Notes: generated by a model from the letters alone, not told the origin. Positions 51,643-60,259 are shown, counted from the stretch's first letter. The stretch is 64,000 nucleotides of DNA from Bog-473 sp049513455 (GCA_049513455.1 JBEKWB010000002.1:124001-188000), one strand, 5' to 3'. Program-made: numbers and translations.

Positions 51643-52830
51643 TCAGACGCCGATGGGCAGGTTCAGCGGACCACGAACGGTACTCGTGTAGAGGAGGACC
51701 GTGTTCTCCCGGTCGACAGTCCATTTCGGCCACCGCTTGAGCGTCTCCTCCAGTCCGATCCGGCCCTCCATGCGCGCCAGCGCGGCACCCAAGCAGAAGT
51801 GAATGCCGTAACCGAACGTCATGTGAAGATCGACCTTCCGATGGATGTCGAGCACATCTGGGTCGGGATACTTTCGCTCATCCCGCCCAGCCGAGCCCGT
51901 GATCAAAATGACACGGGACCCGACCGGAACGGTGACCCCGTGAAGGACGACCTCTCTGTTCGTCCACCGGGCATTGACCGGCGACGGGGGCTCAAACCTG
52001 AGGATCTCCTCTACTGCATTGGGAATGAGCGAGAAGTCTGCCGCCAGATCGGAGCGCTGGTCCGGATAGGCGTCCAGAACGCTGGCCGCCCAGCCGAGGT
52101 GACGCGCGACGGTTTCGGTGCCCGCTGCGAACAGCAGAACTCCGAACCCGGCGAGTTCTTCATCGGTGAGTCGACGCACGTCGCCGTTCTCATCGGTGAT
52201 CACTGCGTTGACCAGATCGGTGAACACGTCGTCGCGAGGATTTTTTCGCCGTTCGACGAACTGTTCGGCGAGGTAAGCACCAAGGGACGTGAGGGCGTTC
52301 ATGGAGACTTCGTTCGCCATCCCGACGCCTTCCTCGACGTGGAACACGTCGTCCACCACGTGCCGAAGTCGCTCCTGGTCCTGCTCCGGCACGCCGAGAA
52401 GAGAGGAGATGACGGTAGGCGGGAGGACGGCCGAGAAGTCCTGGACGTAATCGAACCACCTCGCCCCGATTTGGGCGTCGAGCAGCTGGGCGCACACCTG
52501 CCGTATCCGTTTCTCCAGCAGGGTCACCCGCCGTGTCGTGAAGGCCCGCGATACGAGTTTTCTCAGGATCGTGTGCTTGGGCGGATCCAGCCAGATGATC
52601 ATCCCGGTGTCCACCGGCGTGGGCGACATTGTCTCGAGGGTCGTGCCATGATTCGAACTAAATGCCGCGTGGTCCTTGTGCGCCGCCTCAATGTCGGCGT
52701 AGCGCGACAACGCCCAAAAGTCGTAGCGGTCGTTGAAGTAGACGGGAGCCTCGTCTCGAAGGCGCTTCCACAGCGGATACGGGTCGTCCCGTAGGTCCGG
52801 GGTCAATGGATCCCAGTACAGGTCTGTCAT
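51643..52830 (-). CDS. Cytochrome P450, paralogue of the one at 43521, 395 aa
   Basis: A heme monooxygenase. The oxygen-binding helix is VLLFAAGTETVARHLGW (about 233-249), ExxR is in EEILRFEPPSP, and the heme loop FGYGIHFCLGAALAR starts near residue 339 with Cys346. The N-terminus MTDLYWDPLTPDLRDDPYP and the C-terminus LLYTSTVRGPLNLP are almost the same as in the paralogue. The ATG at 52830 overlaps the SDR stop as ATGA. It is the last gene of the BVMO-SDR-P450 operon. No ferredoxin gene is near. Confidence 0.92.
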   Translation of the reverse strand: MTDLYWDPLTPDLRDDPYPLWKRLRDEAPVYFNDRYDFWALSRYADIEAAHKDHAAFSSNHGTTLETMSPTPVDTGMIIWLDPPKHTILRKLVSRAFTTRRVTLLEKRIRQVCAQLLDAQIGARWFDYVQDFSAVLPPTVISSLLGVPEQDQERLRHVVDDVFHVEEGVGMANEVSMNALTSLGAYLAEQFVERRKNPRDDVFTDLVNAVITDENGDVRRLTDEELAGFGVLLFAAGTETVARHLGWAASVLDAYPDQRSDLAADFSLIPNAVEEILRFEPPSPVNARWTNREVVLHGVTVPVGSRVILITGSAGRDERKYPDPDVLDIHRKVDLHMTFGYGIHFCLGAALARMEGRIGLEETLKRWPKWTVDRENTVLLYTSTVRGPLNLPIGV

Positions 52831-53615
52831 CGTCCCTGGGATCGCACCAGATGACCGCCATCGACGACCAGCTCGCGTCCCGTCACGAACGCGGATTCAT
52901 CGCTGGCGAAGTAGGCGACGGCGTTCGCTATATCCTCGGCGGAACCTACTCGGCCCATCGGGGAGTAGCCTCCGAAGGCAACCATGCGTCGCTCCTGCTC
53001 ATCGGCTGACAGTCCGACGCGCTCACCCGTCGACATCGGCGTTCGCATGAATCCCGGAGAGACACAGTTGACCCGTACCGTGGGCGCCAACTCCACGGCG
53101 ACATGGCGGGTGTAGCTCAACATTCCGCCCTTCGACGCGGCATACGCCGATCCGCCGACGGAGACGGATGCGGCAATCGACGCAATATTGACGATCGAAC
53201 CGCTGCCCGCGGAGATCATGCTGGGAATGGCGGCCCGCGAACACACGTAGACACTCCGAAGGTTCACCTTGATGACCCGGTCCCACTGCTCCTCCGGAGC
53301 GTCCCAACTGAGACCGGCCTCCGCCATCTGAGCGATTCCGGCGTTGTTCACCAAGACGTTCAGGCTGCCGTAGCGAGTGACGGCTTCACGGACGATCGCC
53401 TCAGCGGACGACCTTTCGCTCACGTCGGCGAGGACGAAGGCCGCCTCGCCGCCCTTATCCGAGATTCCCTGGACCGTATCGACTCCCCCTTCCTCATCCT
53501 GGTCTGCGACAACAACGCTCGCTCCTTCTGCCGCGAAGAGGACCGAAGTGGCACGTCCGAATCCGGACGCACCTCCGGTCACAATCGCGACCTTTCCTGC
53601 CAGCCTTCCCGTCAC
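52827..53615 (-). CDS. SDR-family oxidoreductase, 262 aa
   Basis: A classical SDR with TGGASGFGRATS (about 13-24), VADQDEEG after beta-2 (Asp suggests NAD), LVNNAGIAQ, the Ser region VNIASIAAS, catalytic YAASK (about 157-161) and VTGRELVVDGGH. GTG at 53615 overlaps the BVMO stop as GTGA, so it was preferred to a TTG at 53636. Both gene junctions are coupled overlaps. In a P450-SDR-BVMO order it would turn the hydroxyl made by the P450 into a ketone for the BVMO. Confidence 0.88.
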   Translation of the reverse strand: MTGRLAGKVAIVTGGASGFGRATSVLFAAEGASVVVADQDEEGGVDTVQGISDKGGEAAFVLADVSERSSAEAIVREAVTRYGSLNVLVNNAGIAQMAEAGLSWDAPEEQWDRVIKVNLRSVYVCSRAAIPSMISAGSGSIVNIASIAASVSVGGSAYAASKGGMLSYTRHVAVELAPTVRVNCVSPGFMRTPMSTGERVGLSADEQERRMVAFGGYSPMGRVGSAEDIANAVAYFASDESAFVTGRELVVDGGHLVRSQGR

Positions 53616-55165
53616 CCTGGAGTCACCTCTTTCCAATTACCCACGGAATCGCTCAATTGACGGCGACTTCCGGATTGCGACCACCGGCCCATGGCCCGCA
53701 CCAGGATCCCGTACACCCCGGGGCTGTAAGGCCATTGGGTCACGATCTTTCCGCTGGGAGACTTGTAGTAGTTCTCTGCAATAGCCCACGATGTCGAGCC
53801 CACCTGTTCCTGCAACCATGCGTCGTACATAGCCGACCATGCGCTCTTGACCTCGAAGGCAGTCACGCCCTGTCGGCGCATGCGCTTGACGGCACGGACG
53901 ATGTGCTCGGCTTGACGCATCAGCATGGAAACGATCTCACCCCCGTTCGTCCCCGGGCCGTAAACCATGTAGAAGTTGGGAAAGCCCGGAACGGTCAGCC
54001 CCAGAAATGCGCTCGGCTCGCCTGCCCACACATCCTGCAACGTCCGGCCGGCTCGACCTCTGACCTCCATGGTGCCCAGATAGTCCGTTGTCTTGAACCC
54101 GGTGGCCAAGATGACGACATCAACTGGATGCTCTGCTCCACTCGAGTCCACCAACCCGGCGCGGGTGACCGATTCCACTGGGAAGGGAACCAACTCAACA
54201 TTGGGCAATTTCAGGCTGGCGTAGAAGGTCGAGTTGAACACGAGCCTCTTGCCCCAGAATGGATAGTCAGGCGTGACCGCCTTACGGACATCGGGGTACT
54301 CCGAAAACTCCCTGTCGATGAAAGCTAGAGCGGCCTGTCGGCCCATCTCGTTCTCCGGGGTGTCAGGCCGGAAGGGAGCCCCCTTCCAGATCCTCTTCTC
54401 AGTCGCCCAGAACCACTTGGCTCGCTCGAGACGGTAATGAACGGGCTTGAGGAATCGCGCGCTCTCTTCGGGGGAGTAGTCGCGCTCATCCTTCGGAATT
54501 ATCCAACCCGGTTGCCGCTGGAAGAGGTAGAGCTTCTTTGCAACCTTGGCTAGTTCGGGTACAACCTGAGTTGCGGTTGATCCAGTACCGACGACCGCAA
54601 TCGTCTTTTCCGCTAAATCGTGTTGACCCTCCCATCGGGCCGTGTGGAATTTCGGCCCGGCGAAGTTCTCCAGACCAGGCCAGGACGGATACTTGGGAAT
54701 ATTGAGAAAACCAGTGGCGGCGACAAGCACGTGGCAGTCCGCGCTCTCCCCCGTGCCCAATTTCAGGGCATAGCTGTCAGTCTCGCCGTTCCAGGTCGCC
54801 GACTCCACGGCGACGCCGAGTTGTAGATGGGAACGAAGGCCGAACTCCTCGACAGTGTCTTCGAGATACCCAAGTAGCTCGTCCCGCTTGGCATGGCTAC
54901 GCGTCCACGCGTACGGTTTGAATGGATAGGAGTAGACGTAGGACACCGTGTCCACCTCTGCGCCGGGATACCGGTTGTGCCACCATGTCCCACCGACGTG
55001 GTCAGCCTTGTCATAGATCGTGAAGGTATCGATCCCGGACCTCCTGAGAAGGGCACCCAGACCGATTCCGCCGAATCCGGCACCGACGATTGCGATGTTC
55101 GGTGTGTCCGAGCCATCCCACAGCCGCCGGATCCTCCCGCTCCAGCCGATGTCGCCTGTTCTCAA
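53612..55165 (-). CDS. Baeyer-Villiger type flavin monooxygenase, 517 aa
   Basis: An FAD/NADPH monooxygenase. First Rossmann motif IAIVGAGFGGIGLGALL (about 24-40), GGTWWHNRYPGAEVD (about 58-72), the BVMO fingerprint FAGPKFHTARWEG (about 168-180), and a second Rossmann motif AVVGTGSTATQVVPEL. TTG at 55165 has a GGGGGG-rich ribosome site upstream and is the best available start. It leads the operon with the SDR and P450. It lacks the 150-residue extension of the BVMO at 21584 and is a separate lineage. The likely substrate is a cyclic or steroid ketone. Confidence 0.9.
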   Translation of the reverse strand: MRTGDIGWSGRIRRLWDGSDTPNIAIVGAGFGGIGLGALLRRSGIDTFTIYDKADHVGGTWWHNRYPGAEVDTVSYVYSYPFKPYAWTRSHAKRDELLGYLEDTVEEFGLRSHLQLGVAVESATWNGETDSYALKLGTGESADCHVLVAATGFLNIPKYPSWPGLENFAGPKFHTARWEGQHDLAEKTIAVVGTGSTATQVVPELAKVAKKLYLFQRQPGWIIPKDERDYSPEESARFLKPVHYRLERAKWFWATEKRIWKGAPFRPDTPENEMGRQAALAFIDREFSEYPDVRKAVTPDYPFWGKRLVFNSTFYASLKLPNVELVPFPVESVTRAGLVDSSGAEHPVDVVILATGFKTTDYLGTMEVRGRAGRTLQDVWAGEPSAFLGLTVPGFPNFYMVYGPGTNGGEIVSMLMRQAEHIVRAVKRMRRQGVTAFEVKSAWSAMYDAWLQEQVGSTSWAIAENYYKSPSGKIVTQWPYSPGVYGILVRAMGRWSQSGSRRQLSDSVGNWKEVTPG

Positions 55166-55215
55166 GAGCGCAGACCCCCCGTGCCTCGGGCCGGGACCGA
55201 TCCCGAGCCCTGAGA

Positions 55216-55230
55216 CCTCTAAATATATTC
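55216..55230 (+). promoter_or_regulatory. Recurrent operator-like motif, weaker copy
   Basis: CTCTAAATATAT matches the island motif at 9 of 12 positions. It lies 51-65 bases upstream of the BVMO start at 55165 and downstream of the ALDH gene, where the promoter of the BVMO-SDR-P450 operon should be. Confidence 0.45.
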
Positions 55231-55270
55231 AGTTCGGCCGCTCACCGCTACGGTGAGGCCAGCCGGCTCA

Positions 55271-56764
55271 CTACTGGCCTGCGCCCTCACGCTGTCCATA
55301 GGCGAGCAGCTTGACTTCGGTGTACTCATCGAAACCGAGCACGCCCATCTCGCGTCCGATGCCACTCTGCTTGTAGCCGCCGAAAGGAGAGTCAGGTGCA
55401 TGGTAAAGGCCTCCGTTGACGTTGACATTGCCCGCCCGGAGTCGATGGGCAATGGCTTCGGCCCGTTCGAGCGACCCGCTCTCGACCTGGGCGGCCAGGC
55501 CGTAGATCGTCCCGTTGGCGATCTCCACTGCCTCGTTGTCGTCTTCGAAGGGGATGATGCACAGAACCGGACCGAAGATCTCCTCTTGAGCCAGCCGCGA
55601 CTTCGGGTCGACGTCAGCAAAGATCGTGGGCTCGACAAAATACCCCGACTTCATAGTGGTAGGCCGATGTCCTCCCGTGACCAATCGAGCGCCCTCCGAT
55701 TGTCCGAGCTCAATATAGGAGAGGACCCGTTCGTGCTGTCGGCGGTTGATCAGTGGGCCCATGTACACGGCAGGGTCGGCCGGGTCACCGTAGACCACGG
55801 ATTCGAAGGCGCCCTTCACCTTGTCGACCATTTCTGCGTAGACCTGCCGCTGCACCAGGAGCCTGGTGTTGATGGAGCATCCCTGTCCGGCTTGGGCGCA
55901 TGAGCCGAAGGCTGCGATCATCGCGACCTCGTCGAGTGGCGCGTCGTCACAGACGATGCAGGCCGATTTGCCACCCAGCTCGAGGAAGACATTCTTCACG
56001 GTCGGCGCCGCAACTGCCATCAAGTGGCGACCGACGGCAGTCGATCCGGTGAAACTCACGACGTCCACACGGAGATCCTCCGCCAGCTTCTGCGCGACGG
56101 AGTTGTCCGACGTCGGAATCACGTTGAGTACCCCGGCCGGCATGTCCGTCTCCTCGGCGGCCAGGCGACCCAGGGCTGTCGCCGTCCACGGGGTATCCGG
56201 AGCCGGCTTCAGGATGGCGGTGCATCCAGCGCCCAGTGCGGCGCTGAGCTTGGCCAAGTTGACCTGCATCGGGGCGTTCCAGGGTGTGATGCAGGCCGCG
56301 ACCCCGGCGGCCTCCCGGCGCAGGGTGCGGCGGGTGGGAATGCCGAGGAAGTCGCTCAGCCCGAGGTCTTTCTCCCATTCATAGCGCTCCACCAGGTCCG
56401 CGGCATAGAGCAGGTGCTTGATCGATGTATCGAACTGGACCCCGTGAAGAGAGCCCTCCGTGGCGCCCACTTCCGCCCGGATGGTCTCCCTGATCTCGGG
56501 AGCGTGACGTTCGAGGGCGGCATGAAGTTGGCGAAGGCACCGGGCCCGAAGGTTGTGGTCGCGCCACCAGGACTCTTCGTCGAACGCCACCCTTGCCGCG
56601 GCTATGGCATCATCCATATCCCGGCCGCTGGCGTCGGCGCAGACGCCAATGACCTGCTCTGTGACCGGACTCACGTTATCGAAGACCTTGCCGCCCTCTG
56701 CTGATCGCAGCACGCCCCCGATGTACAGCCGCTCTTCTACAAACGGATCGATTTGGTCAGCCAT
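55271..56764 (-). CDS. Aldehyde dehydrogenase, 497 aa
   Basis: An NAD(P)-dependent oxidation of an aldehyde to an acid. Coenzyme segment ITPWNAPMQVNLAKLSAALG (about 158-177), ILKPAPDTPW, FTGSTAVGRHL, catalytic Glu in LELGGKSACI and catalytic Cys in AGQGCSINTR (about 297). FGPVLCIIPFEDDNEAVEIA and FGGYKQSGIGREMG close the enzyme. Length and motifs are normal. It is the last gene of the leftward SDR-PanC-like-DapB-like-ALDH set, 56 bases after the DapB-like stop. Confidence 0.92.
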   Translation of the reverse strand: MADQIDPFVEERLYIGGVLRSAEGGKVFDNVSPVTEQVIGVCADASGRDMDDAIAAARVAFDEESWWRDHNLRARCLRQLHAALERHAPEIRETIRAEVGATEGSLHGVQFDTSIKHLLYAADLVERYEWEKDLGLSDFLGIPTRRTLRREAAGVAACITPWNAPMQVNLAKLSAALGAGCTAILKPAPDTPWTATALGRLAAEETDMPAGVLNVIPTSDNSVAQKLAEDLRVDVVSFTGSTAVGRHLMAVAAPTVKNVFLELGGKSACIVCDDAPLDEVAMIAAFGSCAQAGQGCSINTRLLVQRQVYAEMVDKVKGAFESVVYGDPADPAVYMGPLINRRQHERVLSYIELGQSEGARLVTGGHRPTTMKSGYFVEPTIFADVDPKSRLAQEEIFGPVLCIIPFEDDNEAVEIANGTIYGLAAQVESGSLERAEAIAHRLRAGNVNVNGGLYHAPDSPFGGYKQSGIGREMGVLGFDEYTEVKLLAYGQREGAGQ

Positions 56765-56820
56765 GTTCTTTGGCCCTTCCTGTAGTGCCGACCTGCTCGG
56801 GGTCGGTCATCTCGCTCCCC

Positions 56821-57870
56821 TCATTGGCCACGGCGTGCCAATCCGTCGCCGGCGACGGCCATGGGGAAGTCGAGAACGGACACCGCTCCCGGCGGCGCTG
56901 CGACGAGACGGATGATCATGTTCATGGCGCGAGCCGAATTCAGCCGGGAGTTGGCGGCTCCGGGCTCGACGCCTTGAGGCCAGCCCATTGTCGCGACGAT
57001 GGGCGGGTCACCGTCGATCTCCACGGTGTAGGGAGGCTGCTCATGGTCCTTGCGCCAGCCTTCCCCGAGACCCAGCACAGCGGTCTGCTCGTTGGTGATC
57101 GTGACGAACGGGCGGTCGCCCGAGTAGCCAGTGACCTCCCAGCGGGCCCCGGCGACAGCGCCTTTCTTGACGAGGAGTCCCGAACCTTCGAGCGTGACGT
57201 CCTGAGCGGCGGGGACGAGATCCTTGCGGGTCAGTTCCGAGTGGGTACATTCGAAACCGAGAGCTGTTGCGATCATGTTCGCCGACTGGCCCAGGCAGGA
57301 TCGAAAGAGGCCGTCCACCATGGACTGGTACTCCTCGTCGGCAGCAGCAACCCCGAGGCCGATGCTCTGTATCTGGGCGGCGGAGGGGTAGGTGGACACG
57401 TGGTTACGCTGCCAAGCACGGATGTAGTCGATCCGGCCGGTGTAGCCCGTCACGAAAAGCGGGAAGACGTCGCTGATGAGGCCTGGAATATTGCCGCCGG
57501 CGGCAAACGAAGCGTTGCCGGCCTTGCCGGCGACGTCGATCTCGTCGAATTCAGGTTGCCCGGGCAGGAAGTAGCCGCCCATGCCCGTGTAGACGTTGAT
57601 CCCTTCCCGCAGAAGTCTGCTGATGAGAGGGACGTCCCACAACATTCCGGAATAGATGGCCGCGTCTGGCCTGGTCGCGATCACCTCGTCGACGCTCTGG
57701 GTCGTCATGACGCCGTTCGGCGTGGCGCCGACCAGCTCCCCCGAGTCCCGGCCTGCCTTGCCGTCAGAGTGGACGAGCACAGCCACGAGCTCGAGCTGCG
57801 GGTGCCCTTCGAGACGCCGGATTATCTCGGAGCCGACGCCGCCCGTGTAGAGCTGCGCTAGTCGAATCAT
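56821..57870 (-). CDS. DapB-like NAD(P)-dependent oxidoreductase, 349 aa
   Basis: A third, more distant member of the family at 15405 and 48799. Opening IRLAQLYTGGVGSEIIRRLE, then LVAVLVHSDGKAGRDSGELV, EVIATRPDAAIYSGMLWD, VYTGMGGYFLPGQPEFDEID and a late IIRLVAAPPGAVSVLDFPMA. It lies in an operon with a PanC-family ligase, an SDR and an ALDH, which hints at an amine- or amide-linked intermediate. ATG at 57870 follows a GGGGGACC-type ribosome site. The substrate is unknown. Confidence 0.82.
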   Translation of the reverse strand: MIRLAQLYTGGVGSEIIRRLEGHPQLELVAVLVHSDGKAGRDSGELVGATPNGVMTTQSVDEVIATRPDAAIYSGMLWDVPLISRLLREGINVYTGMGGYFLPGQPEFDEIDVAGKAGNASFAAGGNIPGLISDVFPLFVTGYTGRIDYIRAWQRNHVSTYPSAAQIQSIGLGVAAADEEYQSMVDGLFRSCLGQSANMIATALGFECTHSELTRKDLVPAAQDVTLEGSGLLVKKGAVAGARWEVTGYSGDRPFVTITNEQTAVLGLGEGWRKDHEQPPYTVEIDGDPPIVATMGWPQGVEPGAANSRLNSARAMNMIIRLVAAPPGAVSVLDFPMAVAGDGLARRGQ

Positions 57871-57901
57871 TTGTAGGTCCCCCTTGGCTACGTGCGGAAG
57901 A

Positions 57902-58750
57902 TCATTCCGACAGTTCGATGCCGATGTTGTCGACGAGGCGCACCGCGCCCAACTCGATCGAGGCGAGGAGTCTCACCGAGCCGGACAGCTCGACGAGAGG
58001 CTCCATCGTCGCCGACACGACAGCTGTGAAGTACCGGATGCGAGCCGCACTGCCGACGGTCTCGGAGAAGATCGCCGACAACTCCCGGGTGGAGCGAGTG
58101 CCGCCGATGGCGGCCCTGCGGGCGGCGGCGAGCGCGCGGTACAGCACCGGCGCTTCGGCCAGCTGCGCCTCGGTCAGCTGCTGGTTGCGACTGGACAGAG
58201 CCAAACCCCGTTCGTCCCGGATGGTCGGACAACCGATGATCTCGACCGGCCAGGCCAGATCCATCGCGAGACGTCGGAACATCGCAAGTTGTTGCCAGTC
58301 CTTCTCGCCGAAGTAAGAGCGACAGGGGCCGAAGATGTGCCAGAGCTTCCCCATGGTCATGGCGATCAGATCCAGATGCGCCGGCGATTCCAGATGCGGC
58401 ACCTCACTGGACATCGCGGGCAGGCTCACCCTGGTCATCGGTTCGCTCGGGAAGAGCTCGCCACTATCCGGAGCGAAGACGATGTCCAACCCCGCGCTCG
58501 CTGCGAGGGAGAAGTCGCGCTCTGCATCACGACCCGGTCCGACCTGTGAAGCCATCCAGTCGGATGCCGAGCGTCCACCCCAGAAGAGCGCTGTTATGTC
58601 GTTTTCCTCCGCGGCCCGACGGATCAACGAGAGGTGGCCTTCGTGCATCGCTCCGCTGGTTCCGACCATTCCGACCTGTTGGCCACTACCACGGACCTTG
58701 TCGAGAAAGGTCTTCAGGTCGGCGCACCGGTCATAAAGATCGAGAGTCAT
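57902..58750 (-). CDS. Pantoate-beta-alanine ligase (PanC) family protein with altered acid pocket, 282 aa
   Basis: A PanC-fold ligase that makes an acyl-adenylate and then an amide. Kept: HEGHLSLI (HxGH, about 36-43), SYFGEKDWQQ and DERGLALSSRN, the ATP and catalytic parts. Changed: the usual PTMGAL reads GTSGAM, FVNPxQF reads FWGGRSAS, and HFRGV reads HLDLI, so the pantoate-binding Gln and its neighbours are gone. Catalysis may be kept with a different acid. ATG at 58750 overlaps the SDR stop as ATGA and follows AAGGAGAG; a start at 58798 was rejected. No panB or panD lies nearby. True vitamin B5 synthesis is less likely than a new amide-forming role. Confidence 0.8.
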   Translation of the reverse strand: MTLDLYDRCADLKTFLDKVRGSGQQVGMVGTSGAMHEGHLSLIRRAAEENDITALFWGGRSASDWMASQVGPGRDAERDFSLAASAGLDIVFAPDSGELFPSEPMTRVSLPAMSSEVPHLESPAHLDLIAMTMGKLWHIFGPCRSYFGEKDWQQLAMFRRLAMDLAWPVEIIGCPTIRDERGLALSSRNQQLTEAQLAEAPVLYRALAAARRAAIGGTRSTRELSAIFSETVGSAARIRYFTAVVSATMEPLVELSGSVRLLASIELGAVRLVDNIGIELSE

Positions 58751-59559
58751 GCCCTCTCCTTCGTCCCGAGGTCGAGCTCGGGTAGAGCTTGATGACACAG
58801 GGCGCCACCGTCGATAGGGAGTTCGATGCCGGTCACGTACTTCGACTCGTCAGAGGCGAGATAGACGACGCCGGCGGCGACATCGGCCGGCTCTCCGAAT
58901 CGGGGAACCATGATGTTCTTCTGAAACGCGGCGCGCTTGTCCGGATCACTGAGGATCCGCTGCAGCGTCTCGGTACCTGTGTCTATGAACCCGACGATGA
59001 TGGTGTTGGCCCGGATGTCCTCTTTGCCGAAGTCGACGGCCAGTTGGCGGGTCATCGCATTGATCGCGCCCTTGGACGCGTGGTAGGCAGGCCGCTCCGG
59101 AAGAGCGGACTTCGACGAGGTGGCTGAAATGTTGATGATCGAGCCACCACCGGCTCGGCGCATCTCGGCGACGGCGTACTTGCAGGCCCAGAATGTGCCG
59201 TAGAGCGCAATGCGCATGATGTTATCGAAGGTCGTGTTCTCGACGACATCGATGTGACTGTCGTTTCCGCTACCCGCGTCGTCCGAGATGGCGCTGCTCA
59301 CCAGGGTGGTGAGGTGGCCGAAGCGCTCGACGGTTGTTCGGACCGCCCCCGCCACCTCATCCTCGACGCCGCTGTCGGCCGCTATGTAAACAGCCCGGCC
59401 CCCGGCGGAGCAGACAGCCTCTTCCAGCTCTCGGCCGAGGTCCGTGGATCGACCTGTGAAACCGACACACGCTCCCTCATTCGCAAGCCCCTCAACGATG
59501 CCGCGACCGATCCCGCGGGTGCCTCCTGTGACGAGAGCGACCTTGCCTTCGAGGCGCAT
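58747..59559 (-). CDS. SDR-family oxidoreductase, 270 aa
   Basis: A classical SDR: TGGTRGIGRGIV (about 11-22), TGRSTDLG after beta-2 (NADP-type), LVSSAISDDAG in place of NNAG, the Ser region INISATSSK, catalytic YHASK (about 158-162) and VTGIELPIDGGA. A GSGNDSHIDVVENTT insert follows the NNAG position. ATG at 59559 has GGAGGGA upstream. It leads the operon into the PanC-like, DapB-like and ALDH genes; the next gene overlaps by ATGA. Confidence 0.88.
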   Translation of the reverse strand: MRLEGKVALVTGGTRGIGRGIVEGLANEGACVGFTGRSTDLGRELEEAVCSAGGRAVYIAADSGVEDEVAGAVRTTVERFGHLTTLVSSAISDDAGSGNDSHIDVVENTTFDNIMRIALYGTFWACKYAVAEMRRAGGGSIINISATSSKSALPERPAYHASKGAINAMTRQLAVDFGKEDIRANTIIVGFIDTGTETLQRILSDPDKRAAFQKNIMVPRFGEPADVAAGVVYLASDESKYVTGIELPIDGGALCHQALPELDLGTKERA

Positions 59560-59635
59560 CGACTGATCTCCCTCCCGACTCGGCGGGGCACGTGCTCGAG
59601 TGCCTTACCGGATGGACAGGAAGCTTATCACTCGT

Positions 59636-60259
59636 TCAGTCAGCGTCACCAGCCTCTCGTGACGCCCGCCCGGGATAGAGGGGCGCCGAGAGGAGGTCTG
59701 ATACCGCCGAGTGCCAGCGCTCCAGGGCTTCGTCGCCGAGTACATGGACGAGGTGGTCGGGCACGAGGACCGGACCCAACGCCATGAGAGTGATCACGGC
59801 GGCGACGGTCGCGACATCCTCAACCGGCCGGGCCATTCCCGACCCGGCGCGCCGACGGAGGTCACCGGCACCGTCCGTTACCATCCTGGAAAAGAGGTCG
59901 AGCCCCTCCTCGGAGCTCTCGAGGAGCATCCGGCGGATGTAGCTCCGGAGCAGCGGTTCAGCCGACATGAGCGCAGCGAACTCCTCGGTACGGCGCGCGT
60001 GCGCCCTGGAAGGATCAGCAGAGTCGCCGTCGTCGGCGGTCGCTGCCCTCAGCTGGGTCTGTACCCATTCCTCGACCGCTTCGATGACGCCCTGCTTGGA
60101 ACCGAAGTGGTGCAAGACGAGCGGGGACGAGACGCCGGCCTCCCTGGCGATGGCACGAAGTGTCGCTCCCCTCGTCCCCTCCGTCGCGATGAGCCTGAAG
60201 GCCGAGTCGCGGATCCTGGCTCTCGCCGTGAGGTCCTCGGTGGCGCGGCGACTGTCCAT
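59636..60259 (-). CDS. TetR-family transcriptional regulator, 207 aa
   Basis: HTH near residues 33-52 (TLRAIAREAGVSSPLVLHHF), then GSKQGVIEAVEEWVQ and a helical ligand domain. The C-terminal half has SYIRRMLLESSEEGLDLFSR. ATG at 60259 has GGGAAA upstream and was preferred to 60325. It is in line with the SDR-PanC-like operon to its left and the alpha/beta hydrolase to its right. It may control either. The AT-rich patch near 59620-59635 just after its stop is a candidate promoter for the SDR operon. Confidence 0.9.
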   Translation of the reverse strand: MDSRRATEDLTARARIRDSAFRLIATEGTRGATLRAIAREAGVSSPLVLHHFGSKQGVIEAVEEWVQTQLRAATADDGDSADPSRAHARRTEEFAALMSAEPLLRSYIRRMLLESSEEGLDLFSRMVTDGAGDLRRRAGSGMARPVEDVATVAAVITLMALGPVLVPDHLVHVLGDEALERWHSAVSDLLSAPLYPGRASREAGDAD

